Source: Cinnamomum chago (lineage: Eukaryota > Streptophyta > Magnoliopsida > Laurales > Lauraceae). From it: a stretch of 64,000 bases of DNA. Below the pieces are notes generated by a model. It was not told where the DNA came from, did no database searches, and was given only the letters and a program-made list of their open reading frames with translations. Where the stretch lies: assembly GCA_038049695.1 (NCBI GenBank), contig CP142451.1:43163001-43227000 (forward strand), written 5' to 3'. Shown one piece after another: positions 1 through 10,617 of the stretch; the first letter of the stretch is position 1, and each line of letters opens with the position of its first letter. A program made the translations under genes and the position numbers.

Positions 1-1208
1 CACCAATGAGTGAGGCCAACTGTAGGTCAACACCTCGGTGTCTTGGGTACGTGGTAGTAGGACTGTGGGAACATCCAATGATCAATATGGAATCTATCTG
101 TATTATCCCCTTGTGCCAATTAATAGATTTATCATTAGTAAGTGCGCACCCATCTCGATTAAGAGTTAATTGGATGGTACTGAATATCACTGTGATTGAT
201 TTGGGCTCAAGGATAATAAGATGTGGATCTCAGATTGGATGGGACAGATTTATTCCAATTGATCCATGGATAATGATGGAGGGACCTACTTCTGGTAATT
301 GAGAAGTTTAGGGTTTTCATTGTAATTTATTCCTAAGACTGGAGTGCAATTGCATATATATAGTGGTGTTATTTGCAATTAACTGTGGGCCCGGATTACA
401 CATGAGATGTGGAGTCGCGAGTTTCAGTTGGAGCCAGCTTTCTAAGGAATCCCTAATGGTCCCCACGCTAGCCCAAGTTATCAGAAAGATACTAATTATA
501 GTAGAACTGTAAAAGGAAATAGAAAGTTACTATTTCTATTTGAAGTGAGACTTCTAATAGTAGTAATAGTAAGTTACTAATTATAATGGAAGTAAGACTT
601 CTATTTAATTAGAAAGAAGAGAGTTATTAATTGTTAGAGAAGTGAGACTTCTATTTCAATTAGATAACAAAGAGGAGACTTAATAGTTATAAATAAGGGA
701 ATTAACACCCTTGGACGTCCAATGCATATATGCACCTAGGGATTCACGCCCAAGGCTTATGTGTGCAAGAGTTGCACATGTTCCTTCTCCTCTCTTCCCT
801 CTTCTAGTTCTCTTCTAGTTTCCTTAAGAGTTTTCTCTTGGAGTTCCCACCCATCTTCTTGAGAAAAGAGATTCTGATAAACAAGTCATAGCGTGGAAGA
901 TCAATAGGTTTTGGAGATTCTTGTTTGATACGTGAAAGTGTTTCATCATCAAAGAAAGACGCAACTCCTCCATTAGAGCGCAACCGAGCTTCAAATGTAT
1001 AATCTACTTCCTTACGTGTTGTAGATTTTTATGGATGTTTGTTGGCTGCTGTTCTATCTTGTAGATAGGTTTATTTACTGATCATGATGGCTGAGATTGA
1101 GGACATGGATCCTGGATTGGGTTTTGTAGCCTTCTGGATAGTTGATCCCTGAGTCAAGTGGGTCAAAAGTTTTGAAAACCTATCCACGAGGCCCACCTAT
1201 TTCCAAAA
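1..1208 (+). repeat. Copia A 5' LTR of unit 1, cut by the window edge
   Basis: The sequence matches the middle LTR (13662-15336) from about its position 14180 onward and the third LTR (20252-21928) from about 20770. It ends in TTCCAAAA, just before a primer-binding site. The upstream part, including the expected TGTTAG terminus, lies outside the window. A TATA-like stretch (TATAAATAAGG) near 690 precedes a pyrimidine-rich leader, so the transcription start is probably near 720-780. The terminal CAACA of the other copies is changed to CAAAA here. Confidence 0.9.
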
Positions 1209-1211
1209 AAT

Positions 1212-1223
1212 TGGTATAAGAGC
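1212..1223 (+). other. Primer-binding site, copia A unit 1 (mutated)
   Basis: TGGTATAAGAGC lies 3 bp downstream of the LTR. The unmutated form, TGGTATCAGAGC (seen at 15339), pairs with the 3' end of initiator methionine tRNA, the usual primer for plant copia elements. One C to A change lies inside the pairing region. Confidence 0.85.
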
Positions 1224-1481
1224 CATACCTCATCTCTAATCATGTTAGATCAGTAAACTTGTTATAATCTTTGCATGAGATGCGAAGAGGATAGAGCAAG
1301 GGCTATGTACGGATCAATTTTTGATGGATTTGCTTTGTTTATAAGTGAATTTATGTTTGGATAGTCACAAAAGGGTCTAATCATGATGGAAGGATGGTAG
1401 GAAGCCATTGAGAGCCTTCAGAAGTGTTTTGGAGGTGTTTGGACTCGAATTGAGAAAATCCAATTTTCTGCCTTCGTCAGG

Positions 1482-1538
1482 CAGGTCGACCTGGTCTCGT
1501 GCTCGGTCAACCGGGTGCCTGTAGGGCCGGTCGACCGG
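1482..1538 (+). repeat. Palindrome cluster, GTCGAC type, in the copia A leader
   Basis: Two perfect 12-bp palindromes, CAGGTCGACCTG (1482-1493) and CCGGTCGACCGG (1527-1538), flank a degenerate copy CGGTCAACCGG (1504-1514). They lie about 270 bp downstream of the primer-binding site in otherwise AT-rich leader. Unit 2 has the matching cluster at 15611-15666 with several substitutions. CAGGTCGACCTG also occurs inside the unrelated gypsy solo LTR at 3213. Confidence 0.85.
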
Positions 1539-3097
1539 GAACACAGGATCACTTTATTCTTTGATCTGAATTTTTGGTCCGGGGGCAACATCCCTCGCCG
1601 AGGGACACCCCTGGACCCCCTTTGCGAAGTGCATGTTTTAAAAGGGTGGCAACCTGGGTGGCAACCTTTGGCAACTTCTTTTTCTATTGTGGTTTGGTAA
1701 CCTGGTTTTGTGAGATGCTTTGTTGTATGAGATACTAAGTTGCAGGTGATATTGTCCTCTCCATGTGGCCCACAAGACTTTTACTTTCTTTTATGGTTAT
1801 TGGTTTATTTATTGGTTTATTTGAGGTTACTTGTAAAGGGCATCATGGTTTCCTTGGTTTCCCGTGAAAGAATATAAGACCTCGACTCGAGTGAACCCGA
1901 TTAGTGTTAATTAAGTCGTGTGTTAGTCTTAAGCGTGATTAGTAGTCTTTGACTAAGTTGGGTTTGGAATAACTTTTTATCTAGTTTTGGGGAATTTTTA
2001 AGTGCTTTGGTGACTAGTGGGGCCCCTTTGGGGGTTCCCTTTTTGACTTTGCGTTTACTTGGGGGATTTCCGGAATTGTTTTGATTTTTTTTTTATCCCG
2101 TTTCATTTGTCTCGTTAATCCCGACAACTTTCATGTTGATCCCGTTTCCGTTCGAGATCCCAAAACCTGATTTCCCAGCCTTGAGGGCAAAACATTCTTT
2201 TTACACTAAATCTGTACCCAAAACTTGATATCCCCGAAACCCGCAAAACATATACTTTTTGGAAACTAGATATTTCGGCGATCATTTCTTTCTTCTTCGT
2301 CGAATTCATCCGAGATCCTGAAAGACATGATTTCAGCCCAACAAGCTTCTTAAGTGGTGGGGCCCAGCCCCATTTTCTATAAAGAGGGAAACCCACTCTC
2401 CATTTCAACTCATTCTTCATTTTTCCCGCACAAGCTTTAGCCTAGGGTTTTCTTGCAACTTTTCTCTTCTTCTTCTTGCTCTCTCCATCTCCAATCCACA
2501 CCAATCTTGCACCAATCAAGAAATGGAGGTCACCTTCTTCTTCCCCACCTTGCAAGCTTCCTTTTGATACCATTTGTTGAGAAATCCACCAACTTTGAGA
2601 CTCCCTTTGAGCTAACTCTTGCCATTTGAAGGTCATCCAAGTAAGCAATCTGCTCCATCTTCTAGATTTGTATTCTTCTAGTCCTTGAGAAGCTCCATTT
2701 TTCATTATTGTGAGTTCTATCTTCTTCATTCATGGTTTGACCCATTTTTGGGTTTGTTTTGGGGGTTTTTGCTTGTAGCTTGGATTTTGAGCTTGAGAGG
2801 TGATTAGATACTTGGATTTGCTTGATTAGAATCCAAAGGCAAGTGGATGATTAGATGTTTTGAGTTTTAAATGATTTGGTGAAATATTAATGATTTACTC
2901 ATGCTCTTATTGACTTGCATTGTTGAAAATAAATGCTCATCAATGGATTTTGTTAGTTCATTATTGTCTTGGATGGAGTTGGTTTATAGCTTTTATTATA
3001 TCTCTTGTGTTGGTTGTATAAGTATCGAAAGGAGGAAAAAGGAGAGATGACCCATTTCACTGCAAAACAGAACCTGGGTTCTGTTCCGCAGTGCACG

Positions 3098-3290
3098 CGG
3101 TCGACCGGCTCGGGGGCTCAGTCGACCGGTGACACAAGGTCAGGTTCTCTAGAACCTGACCAAAAACACTGTTGACCATTTTCAGTTACAAGTTGACCGG
3201 GCACACAGGAAACAGGTCGACCTGACCTCCTCAGGTCGACCGGGGCTGCTGTGTATGGAGTCGACCGGGCCTTGACTAGGTTGATCGGGA
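3098..3290 (+). repeat. Palindrome cluster, GTCGAC type, in solo LTR G1
   Basis: About eight GTCGAC or related cores are packed in 190 bp. They include CGGTCGACCG (3098-3107), GTCGACCGGT (3121), CAGGTCGACCTG (3213-3224), AGGTCGACCGG (3233) and GTCGACCGGG (3260), with decayed copies such as TTGACCGGG and TTGATCGGG. A 24-bp inverted repeat (arms GGTCAGGTTCT and AGAACCTGACC, 2-nt spacer) sits at 3138-3161. The cluster starts 1.23 kb into the LTR. Confidence 0.85.
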
Positions 3291-4409
3291 CAACTGAGAA
3301 CTCCTTCCTGGAAGGGATTTTTACCTTATTTTTGGATGGACTTAGGTGGGACTTTGGCTACCCTTTTTTGACTCATTTGACTATATGTGAGGATGTCTTG
3401 AGCCGACGTTCTTCACGGTTATTCTGGTCGCATCGGAATCCAATCTAATTCAATCTTAAACAGTACGAGACAACGGGATACTCCTTTATATCTATGCACG
3501 AAGTCTGTTTCTTTGGGTATCGCGAATCCTATTCCTTTTTGGTGACTGAGTAGGTTGTACGATGCTTCAGGATTAACATTGTACTTAGGATTGGATTGTC
3601 TATAGTTTTGATTTTAAATCGTACCGTCTGGTATTATCTACAAGCTCATTTAAAGTTTTGAAAATCCTAAAGTGTAAAAGGAGTCCGGAATGTCTTCAAA
3701 CTCAAAGAGTACCAGGTCATTATTAGAATCGACATACAGGACCCCTATTCACCTTAAACAAATCTCGAAATCGCTATTTTACTCGAAATCGTAATAGTTC
3801 ATTGTATTTCTTTATTCCCGAGACTTACATTACATGACTTGCTTTCCCGAAATCATTGAAGTTGCACTTGTAACAGTTACTTGTCTTGAAGTGCATTGCA
3901 CCACATGAAAATGAAAGTTATGCCTTGAGCATCCTTGTCCCTCCTGTTTATTTACTTGCACTTGATTTATTTACACATGTCTCAATTTGTTATTTGACTT
4001 ATGAGTCGGCATCACTAAGCTTGGATAACCTTGTCGGTTTGATCCATCGACTTGGAGATTCCTCTCATGTCCCGCCAGCTGCAGTTTGGATCCCGATGCT
4101 CGGTTTATTACCGTGGTCCCGTCCCGTACATTTATATTGTATATGTATATTTCGTTGAATCTCCTCACCTCATGTGACTAAGACCAACCCCCCGATATGC
4201 TCTCGTCACTTCGGTGATAGAGGACTTAGCTTCGTGTGATTGCCATCTTGCTAGTTCCCGATTCCTTGGATACCTTACATGTTTTATATTGCTTATTTGT
4301 CCTCCAGTAAATGATTTATTTCTTTTATGAAAGTTATTGCTTAAACAGATTTTAATGTTTTCCAAGGTAATTCATTTATTATATATTGTTGTATCTTTTC
4401 ACCCGCTTG

Positions 4410-4427
4410 CCAGACCGTCGCGTCTGG
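4410..4427 (+). other. Conserved stem-loop near the LTR 3' end (G1)
   Basis: CCAGAC pairs with GTCTGG around a six-base loop CGTCGC. The same element (stem CARAC/GTYTG, loop close to CGTCGT) occurs in all eight other LTR copies that reach this far, always followed by a conserved GGTNCTCAGG-like stretch. Function is unknown; an RNA role such as packaging, dimerisation or 3' end formation is only a guess. Confidence 0.6.
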
Positions 4428-5072
4428 TCCTCTTTCTTTGGTGCTCAGGTCCCATTGCCGGTTGCCTTAAGGAGGAGCCGGAGGAGGCGGTCGGTGAACC
4501 GCAACACCTAGTTGAGTGGCATGCTGATGATGTCATTTAAACATTTGGTTGCCACGAGAGACTAACATTTTGGGAAACTGCTTAACCATTCTTTTAGGTT
4601 ATTGTTTTGAGGTGTATTGGCCTTTGTTGGCCTCTATTTTTAGGGAATGTAATTAAATGATCTTTTGTATAAACTTTAACTTACTTTTGGGAAACATGCT
4701 AATGATCATTGCTCATTCTGATATAGTGTTTATACTTGTGATATTGTCTTTATGACTAGAGATGGTTTGAACTTTTGATTTGCTACTCGCTTCCGCACTT
4801 AAAAGAAATGTTCATATATGGTTGTGATATCCTCACTACGGACACCTGTGGGAAATTAAATAAATGTGTGCATCTTATCACCCCACACTCATCACATTAG
4901 TCCCAATCCCGGATTAGGACCTTGGCGACCTGGTCCAGGGTTGCGACAAAGGGCAAGGCATGATGAATTTCCCTATAGCCCTTTTATTTCCATGTTTAGA
5001 TTACCATGTAAGTCTCATTGTAGAGACATAGGAATTTATGTAATTTTTTTCCAAAATTTGTAAATTCTGGAG

Positions 5073-5165
5073 ATGTTCGAGATGAAGAAGGAAAGTGAAG
5101 TTGGACTCCTAATCAAAGAGTTTGAAGATTACCAAAAGCCTTTTGGAGATGCCCAAAGAGTTTGA
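5073..5165 (+). other. Small upstream frame (30 codons) in the copia A leader
   Basis: An ATG opens a 30-codon frame ending in TGA. Unit 2 has the same frame, same length and same stop at 16187-16279. Four residues differ between the copies and the differences change amino acids, so selection on the peptide is not shown. It may act as an upstream frame in the leader or may simply be chance. Confidence 0.3.
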
Positions 5166-6122
5166 GGAATCCCAAAGTTTTGAAAAGTCTAGAAGTCCAA
5201 GAAGTCTATTCCGCATGGGCCATGTGGTGGAGAGGACTAGTTTCTAATTTTAGCACTTTCTATTTATGGATGAATGCTTAATTTAGATAGTATCCAAATC
5301 TGATCCAAACATAGCAATTACCAAAATTGGTCAAATCAAATTAATTTTTGGAAAGAGTTCTAATTAGAGTTGGTGGGCCCATGAGATGGATCCATTGGTA
5401 ACACTAATTTAAGAAACTGGACTTTCCATAAAATAACTTGACTTGGAACCAATCATTGGACATATCATGGGATGATTTAATGTCTATATATGTGGGCCCA
5501 ATATACCTAAAAGGAAATCCTCAATTCTAAAATATTAAGTGTGAGCGGGGCATTTAAATTTAGAAATACCCATGGTTTTCCACCATAGGTCCATTGCAAG
5601 GAAAGTATTAGCCTCGCGCCATCTTGAGAATGGCCATTCCCCACGGAGGGCTTTTACTTGTCTGGTTACTAGATATGGATCTCCTATGGATAGTGTTTGT
5701 GAGACGGGGCAGGGGCCCACTCCCCAAGGAGGAGCCGCTCGTAACGGTTGTCATGCAATGCTAGTTGGTGGGTCACACTTAACTAAAATAATGATGTAGT
5801 ATCCCCAAGGATTTACCTCATACATCTTAGAAACCAAAGCTAATCGGGAGTCATTCTTATTTGGTATGAGATGCCTAGATAATAATGAGTGAAGGGGATC
5901 ATGGATAGTTAGTCTTAATCCTAATTTTGACCAACTTTGATTCACACCAATCTAGGTCGTATTCGCACTCCCCAATGAGGCATACCCCGGAGATTGTGAT
6001 TCCGATGTATTCTGAATTTAGTGGTTATGAGGATTCCCACATAAATTTGGTAGAATACTAAACCCTAATGTCATTTAAATTCATTAATTGAATGTATGGT
6101 TATGTACGACAGTATTTCAAAC

Positions 6123-6830
6123 ATGAATTTGAATACTTTCAATCCACTTGTGTCCATCCTCAACCAGAATAAGTTGATAGAATCCAACTTTATAGACTGG
6201 AAAAGGACCATGGATATTGTCCTGACAGCTTCAGGATCCAGATATGTCCTTACCATACCCTCCATTCCTGAGCCTGAGCCTCATGCACCTCAGTATGAAA
6301 AGGACCTTTACATCAAGTGGACCAAAGACAATGAGGTAACCAGATTTTTTATATAGGCATCCATGTCTAGTGTTTTACAACACCAACATCAATCCTATAA
6401 GTCAGCATACGATATTATATCGAACTTAAAGGAGATGTTTGCGGACCAGGTTAGACCTGCTAGGCAAGCTGCTATGAAGGTACTAATAAACACTAAGATG
6501 ACTGAGGGAACCCTAGTATAAAAACATTTGTTGAAAATGAGTTTTGCACTGAATGAGTTAGATGTACTGGGTGTTACGATTGATATAAAATCGTAGATGG
6601 ACATGATCCTTCAGTCACTACCGGATTCTTTCAATCATTTCGAAATCAATTATAATAAATTGGAAATGACCATAGCTGAGCTGTCTCGCCAGCTGGTAGT
6701 GACTGAGGAAATCATGAAGTAAGAGAAAAATCCCCTCATGACAGAAAAGTCATTTGCTAGGACCAAGCCGAAAGGCAAAGACTGAGATAGCAAAAAGAAA
6801 TCAGTCATCAAGGGTCCTAAGGTGGAGAAT
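6123..6830 (+). pseudogene. Copia A unit 1 gag, decayed
   Basis: The frame begins at the ATG at 6123 (MNLNTFNPLVSIL), matching the start used by copia D. It encodes a UBN2-type copia capsid region, with a DWKRTMDIV stretch, then RPARQAAMKV and LPDSFNHF after stop codons. Stops fall at about 6354, 6520, 6594, 6720 and 6783, so no full Gag is possible. The gene is cut at 6830 by a 3.8-kb solo LTR and continues at 10623 with the CCHC knuckle. Gag would form the particle around the element RNA. Confidence 0.85.
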
Positions 6831-8243
6831 TGTGAGAACCCGACCCCTAATCTCTTGGATTAGTGTTGTTTTATTTGTGGATTAGTTTCTTTTAGTGGGA
6901 TTAGTATTTGTTGGGTTGAGTTTGTGAGCTAGAATGAGTTTTCTTCTAGTTTTGGGCTTTTGAGTGCTTTGGTAGCTTGTGGGGCCCTTTGGGGGTTCCC
7001 TTTTTGGCTTTACATTTACTTGTGAGATTTTTCCGATTTGTTTCGTATTGTGTTTTTGGCCCGTTGCATTCATCTTGAGGAATCCTACAACTTTCATGTT
7101 GATCCCGTATCCATTTGAGAACCCGAAACCCGATTTCTTGGCCTTGAGGGCAAAATAGTCATTGCACACCAAATCTGTACCCAAAACTTGATATTCCCGA
7201 AACCCATGAAACATATACTTTTTGGAAACTAAAAATTTCGGCGATCATTTCTTCCTTTTTCGTCGAATTCATCCGAGGTCCCGAAAGAGATGATTTCAGC
7301 CACCCAAGTTCTTTAAGTTGTGGGACCCAAACCTCACTTGCTTATAAGAGGAACCCATCTCCTTCATTCATTCCATTCTCCATTGTTCCAGCACAACTAT
7401 TGAGCCTAGGGCTTTTCTTGCAACTTCTTCTTCTTCTTCTTCTTGCTTCTTCATCTCCAAGCCACACCAAGAGTTCATCAATCAAGAAATGGAGACCATC
7501 TTCTTCTTCCTCTTCACCATGGCTCCCTATTGATACCATTTTTGGAGAAATCTCCCAACCTAGAGACCTCCCTTGAGCTTGTTCTTCTCATTTGAAGGTC
7601 ATCCAAGTAAGTGTTCTTCTTCATCTTCTAGATTTGTAATCTTCTAGCCTTAGAGAAGCTCCACCTTGATTATTGAAAGGTTTCCTTGTCATTGCATTGT
7701 TTAACCCATTTTAGGGTTTGTTTTGGGGGTTTTTGTAGAGATTGTGGATCTTGAGCTTGAGAGGTGATTAGGAGCTTGATTTGCTTGATTAGAGTCAAAG
7801 GCAAGTGGATGAATGGATGGTTTGAATGTTATTAAGTTTTATGAGAAAATCCTAAGTTTTATTACTTGTTCTTGATCATTGGATACATGTTTGCACATAT
7901 GCTTCTTGTCACATTTCTATTGATTTCGAAATGCATATGAATGGGTTTTTCTCTCTTGTTAAATCTCTTGGAACTCTTGGAAATGTATGCATTTCATTTG
8001 GTCAAGTTTGTTCATATGGTTTTATAAGGAATGAGGTTGGATTGGCTATTCATGGTTATGTTTATAAGTTACATTGACTTGAATTGATACTCATTTAAAG
8101 AGGTGTTTGAATTTAATTGTTCATTGGAGTTCTATTGAGGATTTGAAGTGATTATGGAAGAGAAATGCTAGTGGTTTAAGTGTTGGAAAGGAAAGGAAAA
8201 AGGAAGGAAAAATCAGTGTCCCGGACCTGCTGCATGCTTAGGT

Positions 8244-8295
8244 CCGATCGATCGGCCTGTCTTTTAACTGTAAGGCTTTTTGGGCCGATCGATCG
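8244..8295 (+). repeat. Palindrome cluster, GATCGATC type, contracted
   Basis: CCGATCGATCGG (8244-8255) and GGCCGATCGATCGAA (8283-8297) are separated by a conserved spacer CTGTCTTTTAACTGTAAGGC. In the related LTR at 41201 the first site is two adjacent palindromes; here they are fused into one, as if about 22 bp was lost between two cores. Confidence 0.8.
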
Positions 8296-8305
8296 AACCC
8301 TGTGC

Positions 8306-8402
8306 ATTAGGGTACAATTGGTCTTAACACTAAGGTATATACCCCTAGGACTCATAGAAAGCCCAAAGGTTTCCAAAAAAAAAACAATATCAAATTTCAC
8401 TG
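8306..8402 (-). other. Inverted 97-bp segment inside solo LTR G2
   Basis: This segment matches the reverse complement of 42733-42828 in the sister LTR almost base for base; for example GGTATATACCCCTAGGACTC here is GAGTCCTAGGGGTATATACC there. The flanking LTR sequence (equivalents of about 42668-42732 and 42829-43126) is missing on both sides. The orientation at 42733 is probably ancestral, because G1 LTRs share its right-hand flank in order. Confidence 0.9.
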
Positions 8403-9289
8403 ATTAATGTCATGCCTAGGATGGACCGTTTATAACCTTGATTCTTGCTATTGTAACATCTAGTACTACCCATAAGCTCATTTTAAGTTTGGAAAATCGA
8501 AAAGTGCATAAGGAGCCCGGAATGTCTTCAAACTCAAGGAGTACCAAGTAATTATTATAATCGACATACGGGACCCCTATTCACTTAAATAGATCTTGAA
8601 ATCAATATTCTTCCCGAAATGGTATAGTGCATTATATTTCCTCATTTCCCGAGATTTGCATCACATGACTTGTTTCCCAAAAGCATTGAAGTTACACTAG
8701 TAACAGTTATTTGTCCCGAAATGTATTGCCCGATATGAAGTGACAGTGTGCCCTTGAGCACCCCCATTTTACCCATTTATTTACTGTACTTGATTTACTT
8801 GCATATGTCTCGAGTGGTTTTGACCTATGAGTCGGCATCACTAAGCTTGGATACCTTGTCGGTTTGATCCACCAACTTGGAAGTTCCTCTCCCGTCCCGC
8901 CAGCTGTAGTTTGGATCTCGATACCCAGTTATTACCGTGGTCCCGTCCCGATACCCGGTTCGCTACCGTGGTCCCGTTTCCGTATATTTATATGGTATAT
9001 ATGATTTACGTTGAGTCTCCTCACCTTGTGTGACTGAGACCAACGTCCCGTGATACTCTTGTCACTTCGGTGATAGAGGACTTAGCTTCTTGTGATTGCC
9101 ATCTTGCCAGTTCCCGATTCCTTGGATACCCGACATGTTTTATATTGCTTACTTGCTTTCCGATAAATGATTCGTTTCCTTTATGAAAGTTGTTATCTAA
9201 ACAAGTGTTCATATTCTCCAATGTAAATTCAGTTATTATTATATTGTTTTCTGTCCCTTGTACACGTACATGTTTTAAATGAATGCCGG

Positions 9290-9990
9290 TTGGGTGAATA
9301 CCCATGCTTTTATATATGTTTCAAACGATCAATGATTTTGCTAGATTTATATGATTACACATGTTTTAAAGGAATTCCCGAGTTGTTAAATATTCGTGCT
9401 TTGTTTTGAACGACATTTGGTTTGTCAGATATCTACGCTTATACCTGTTTTAAATGAATACCCGGACTGTTAAATATCCATGCTTTGAAATATGTTTTAA
9501 ATGACACGCGTTTTGCCAGCTTCCTATGTTTATACCTGTTTTTATATGATACCCGATTTGTGGAATACCCATGCTTTGAAATAGGTTTTAAATGACAATG
9601 TTTTGTCAGATTCCTATGTTTATACCTGTTTTAAATGATTACCCGGTTTGTTAAATATCCATGCTTTGAAATATGTTTCAAATGACACTTGTTTGCCAGA
9701 TCCCTACGTTATACCTGTTTTAAACGATATCCGGTTTGTTAAATATCCGCATTTCTACACAGGTTTCAAATGGACATTGGTTTTGCTAGACTGTTATGAA
9801 TACCTGGTTTGTTGTATACTTATGTTTTTACTTAAGTTTCAAACGAACGTTGTTTTTGCCATACCACTATATTTATACATGTTTTAGACGAACATCCGAT
9901 TGTCAAATATCTATGATTATAGATGATGTAAACGAACACATGTTTTATTAGATATTCATGTTTTACCCATGCTTGAAATGAATACAGGTT
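9290..9990 (+). repeat. Degenerate 90-bp tandem array in LTR G2
   Basis: Seven to eight copies of a unit of about 88-92 bp, containing TTAAATATCCATGCTTTGAAA, TTTAAATGAATACCCG and TTGCCAGATCTCTATG-like words. Successive starts lie near 9378, 9464, 9555, 9642 and 9732. The same array is at 44120-44770, and a shorter one at 34615-34950. Confidence 0.8.
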
Positions 9991-10105
9991 TTCCCCGAGA
10001 TTCCCGACTTTGCACCCGTTTAATTATATGCAGCATTTGATCGAGTATCATGATTTATCTTATGTTTTATTCTTCAGTATATTTGTTATCTTTTTATCCA
10101 CCTGC

Positions 10106-10121
10106 CAGACCGTCGTGTCTG
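10106..10121 (+). other. Conserved stem-loop (G2 copy)
   Basis: CAGAC, loop CGTCGT, GTCTG. This is the G-C form of the stem-loop seen in all these LTRs. Confidence 0.55.
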
Positions 10122-10617
10122 ACCCACTACTGTTGGTACTCAGGTTCAGATTTCTTCGCCCCGAGTTGAGTGTTTTTGTTGGCTGTGGAACCATGCCTTG
10201 CAGGTTGGTTTGTCGGCTATGTCATGTAGACATTGAGCTTGACATCGGAGCTACGTCACATTTGGGTAGTAGTTTATAGCTTATTGTTGTATGGCTTTTA
10301 TTAGCCTTTTTCTTGGGATTCTTAATTAATGCACATTGATAATTGTAACTTGAACATATTTGGGAATGTAATATCCTGTTACTGTCAGCTCTGTATCTTA
10401 TTGTGATGGTTACTCCAGTCTGATATGATTCTTGATATAATAGCTATGTGCTAAAGGTTGAGTGCGACGCGGAATCCGATGGCCACGGACTTCCGGTCGC
10501 AACGCTACGAAAGCTTCAGAATGTGTTGTCTTCACACACGCGGATCCTGGGAGAAGTAAAATACATTTATGCTTAATCCCATTCCCGCCCCCGAGGTTTC
10601 GGTTCGGGGGCGTGACA

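Larger units (their letters stand above)
1873..4948 (+). mobile_element. Solo LTR, gypsy family G1
   Basis: It begins TATAAGACC (TG changed to TA) and ends TTGCGACA. Its backbone matches the solo LTR at 36157-39277 and the truncated copy at 61130. It inserts between GTGAAAG and GGCAAGG, which are contiguous in copia A unit 2 at about 16063-16078. The 5-bp target duplication reads AAGAA on the left and AAGGG on the right, so the left copy has two changes. There is no internal region, so this is a recombination product. TATAAAG lies at 2378, a donor-like GTAAGC at 2641, a GTCGAC palindrome cluster at 3098-3290 and a conserved stem-loop at 4410-4427. Confidence 0.92.
1224..6122 (+). other. Copia A unit 1 untranslated leader, interrupted by a solo LTR
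   Basis: Between primer-binding site and gag lies a long leader with no sizeable open frame. It is collinear with 15351-17237 of unit 2, except for the gypsy solo LTR at 1873-4948. It holds the GTCGAC palindromes (1482-1538), a moderately GC-rich patch (about 1575-1625) and a 30-codon upstream frame at 5073-5165. No RNA gene or other element is visible. Confidence 0.8.
6831..10617 (+). mobile_element. Solo LTR, gypsy family G2
   Basis: It begins TGTGAGAACC and ends GGGGGCGTGACA, flanked by a perfect 5-bp target duplication AGAAT (6826-6830 and 10618-10622). It is close to the solo LTR at 41201-45397. TATAAGAG lies at 7343 and a donor-like AA|GTAAGT at 7606. A GATCGATC palindrome pair spans 8244-8295, followed at once by a 97-bp segment inverted relative to the other copy (8306-8402). 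A 90-bp tandem array lies at 9290-9990 and the stem-loop at 10106-10121. No internal region is present. Confidence 0.95.

Noticed and set aside
6-302. Open frame of 98 codons at the window start
   Set aside because: It lies wholly in the copia A LTR and the same region is non-coding or broken in the other two LTR copies.
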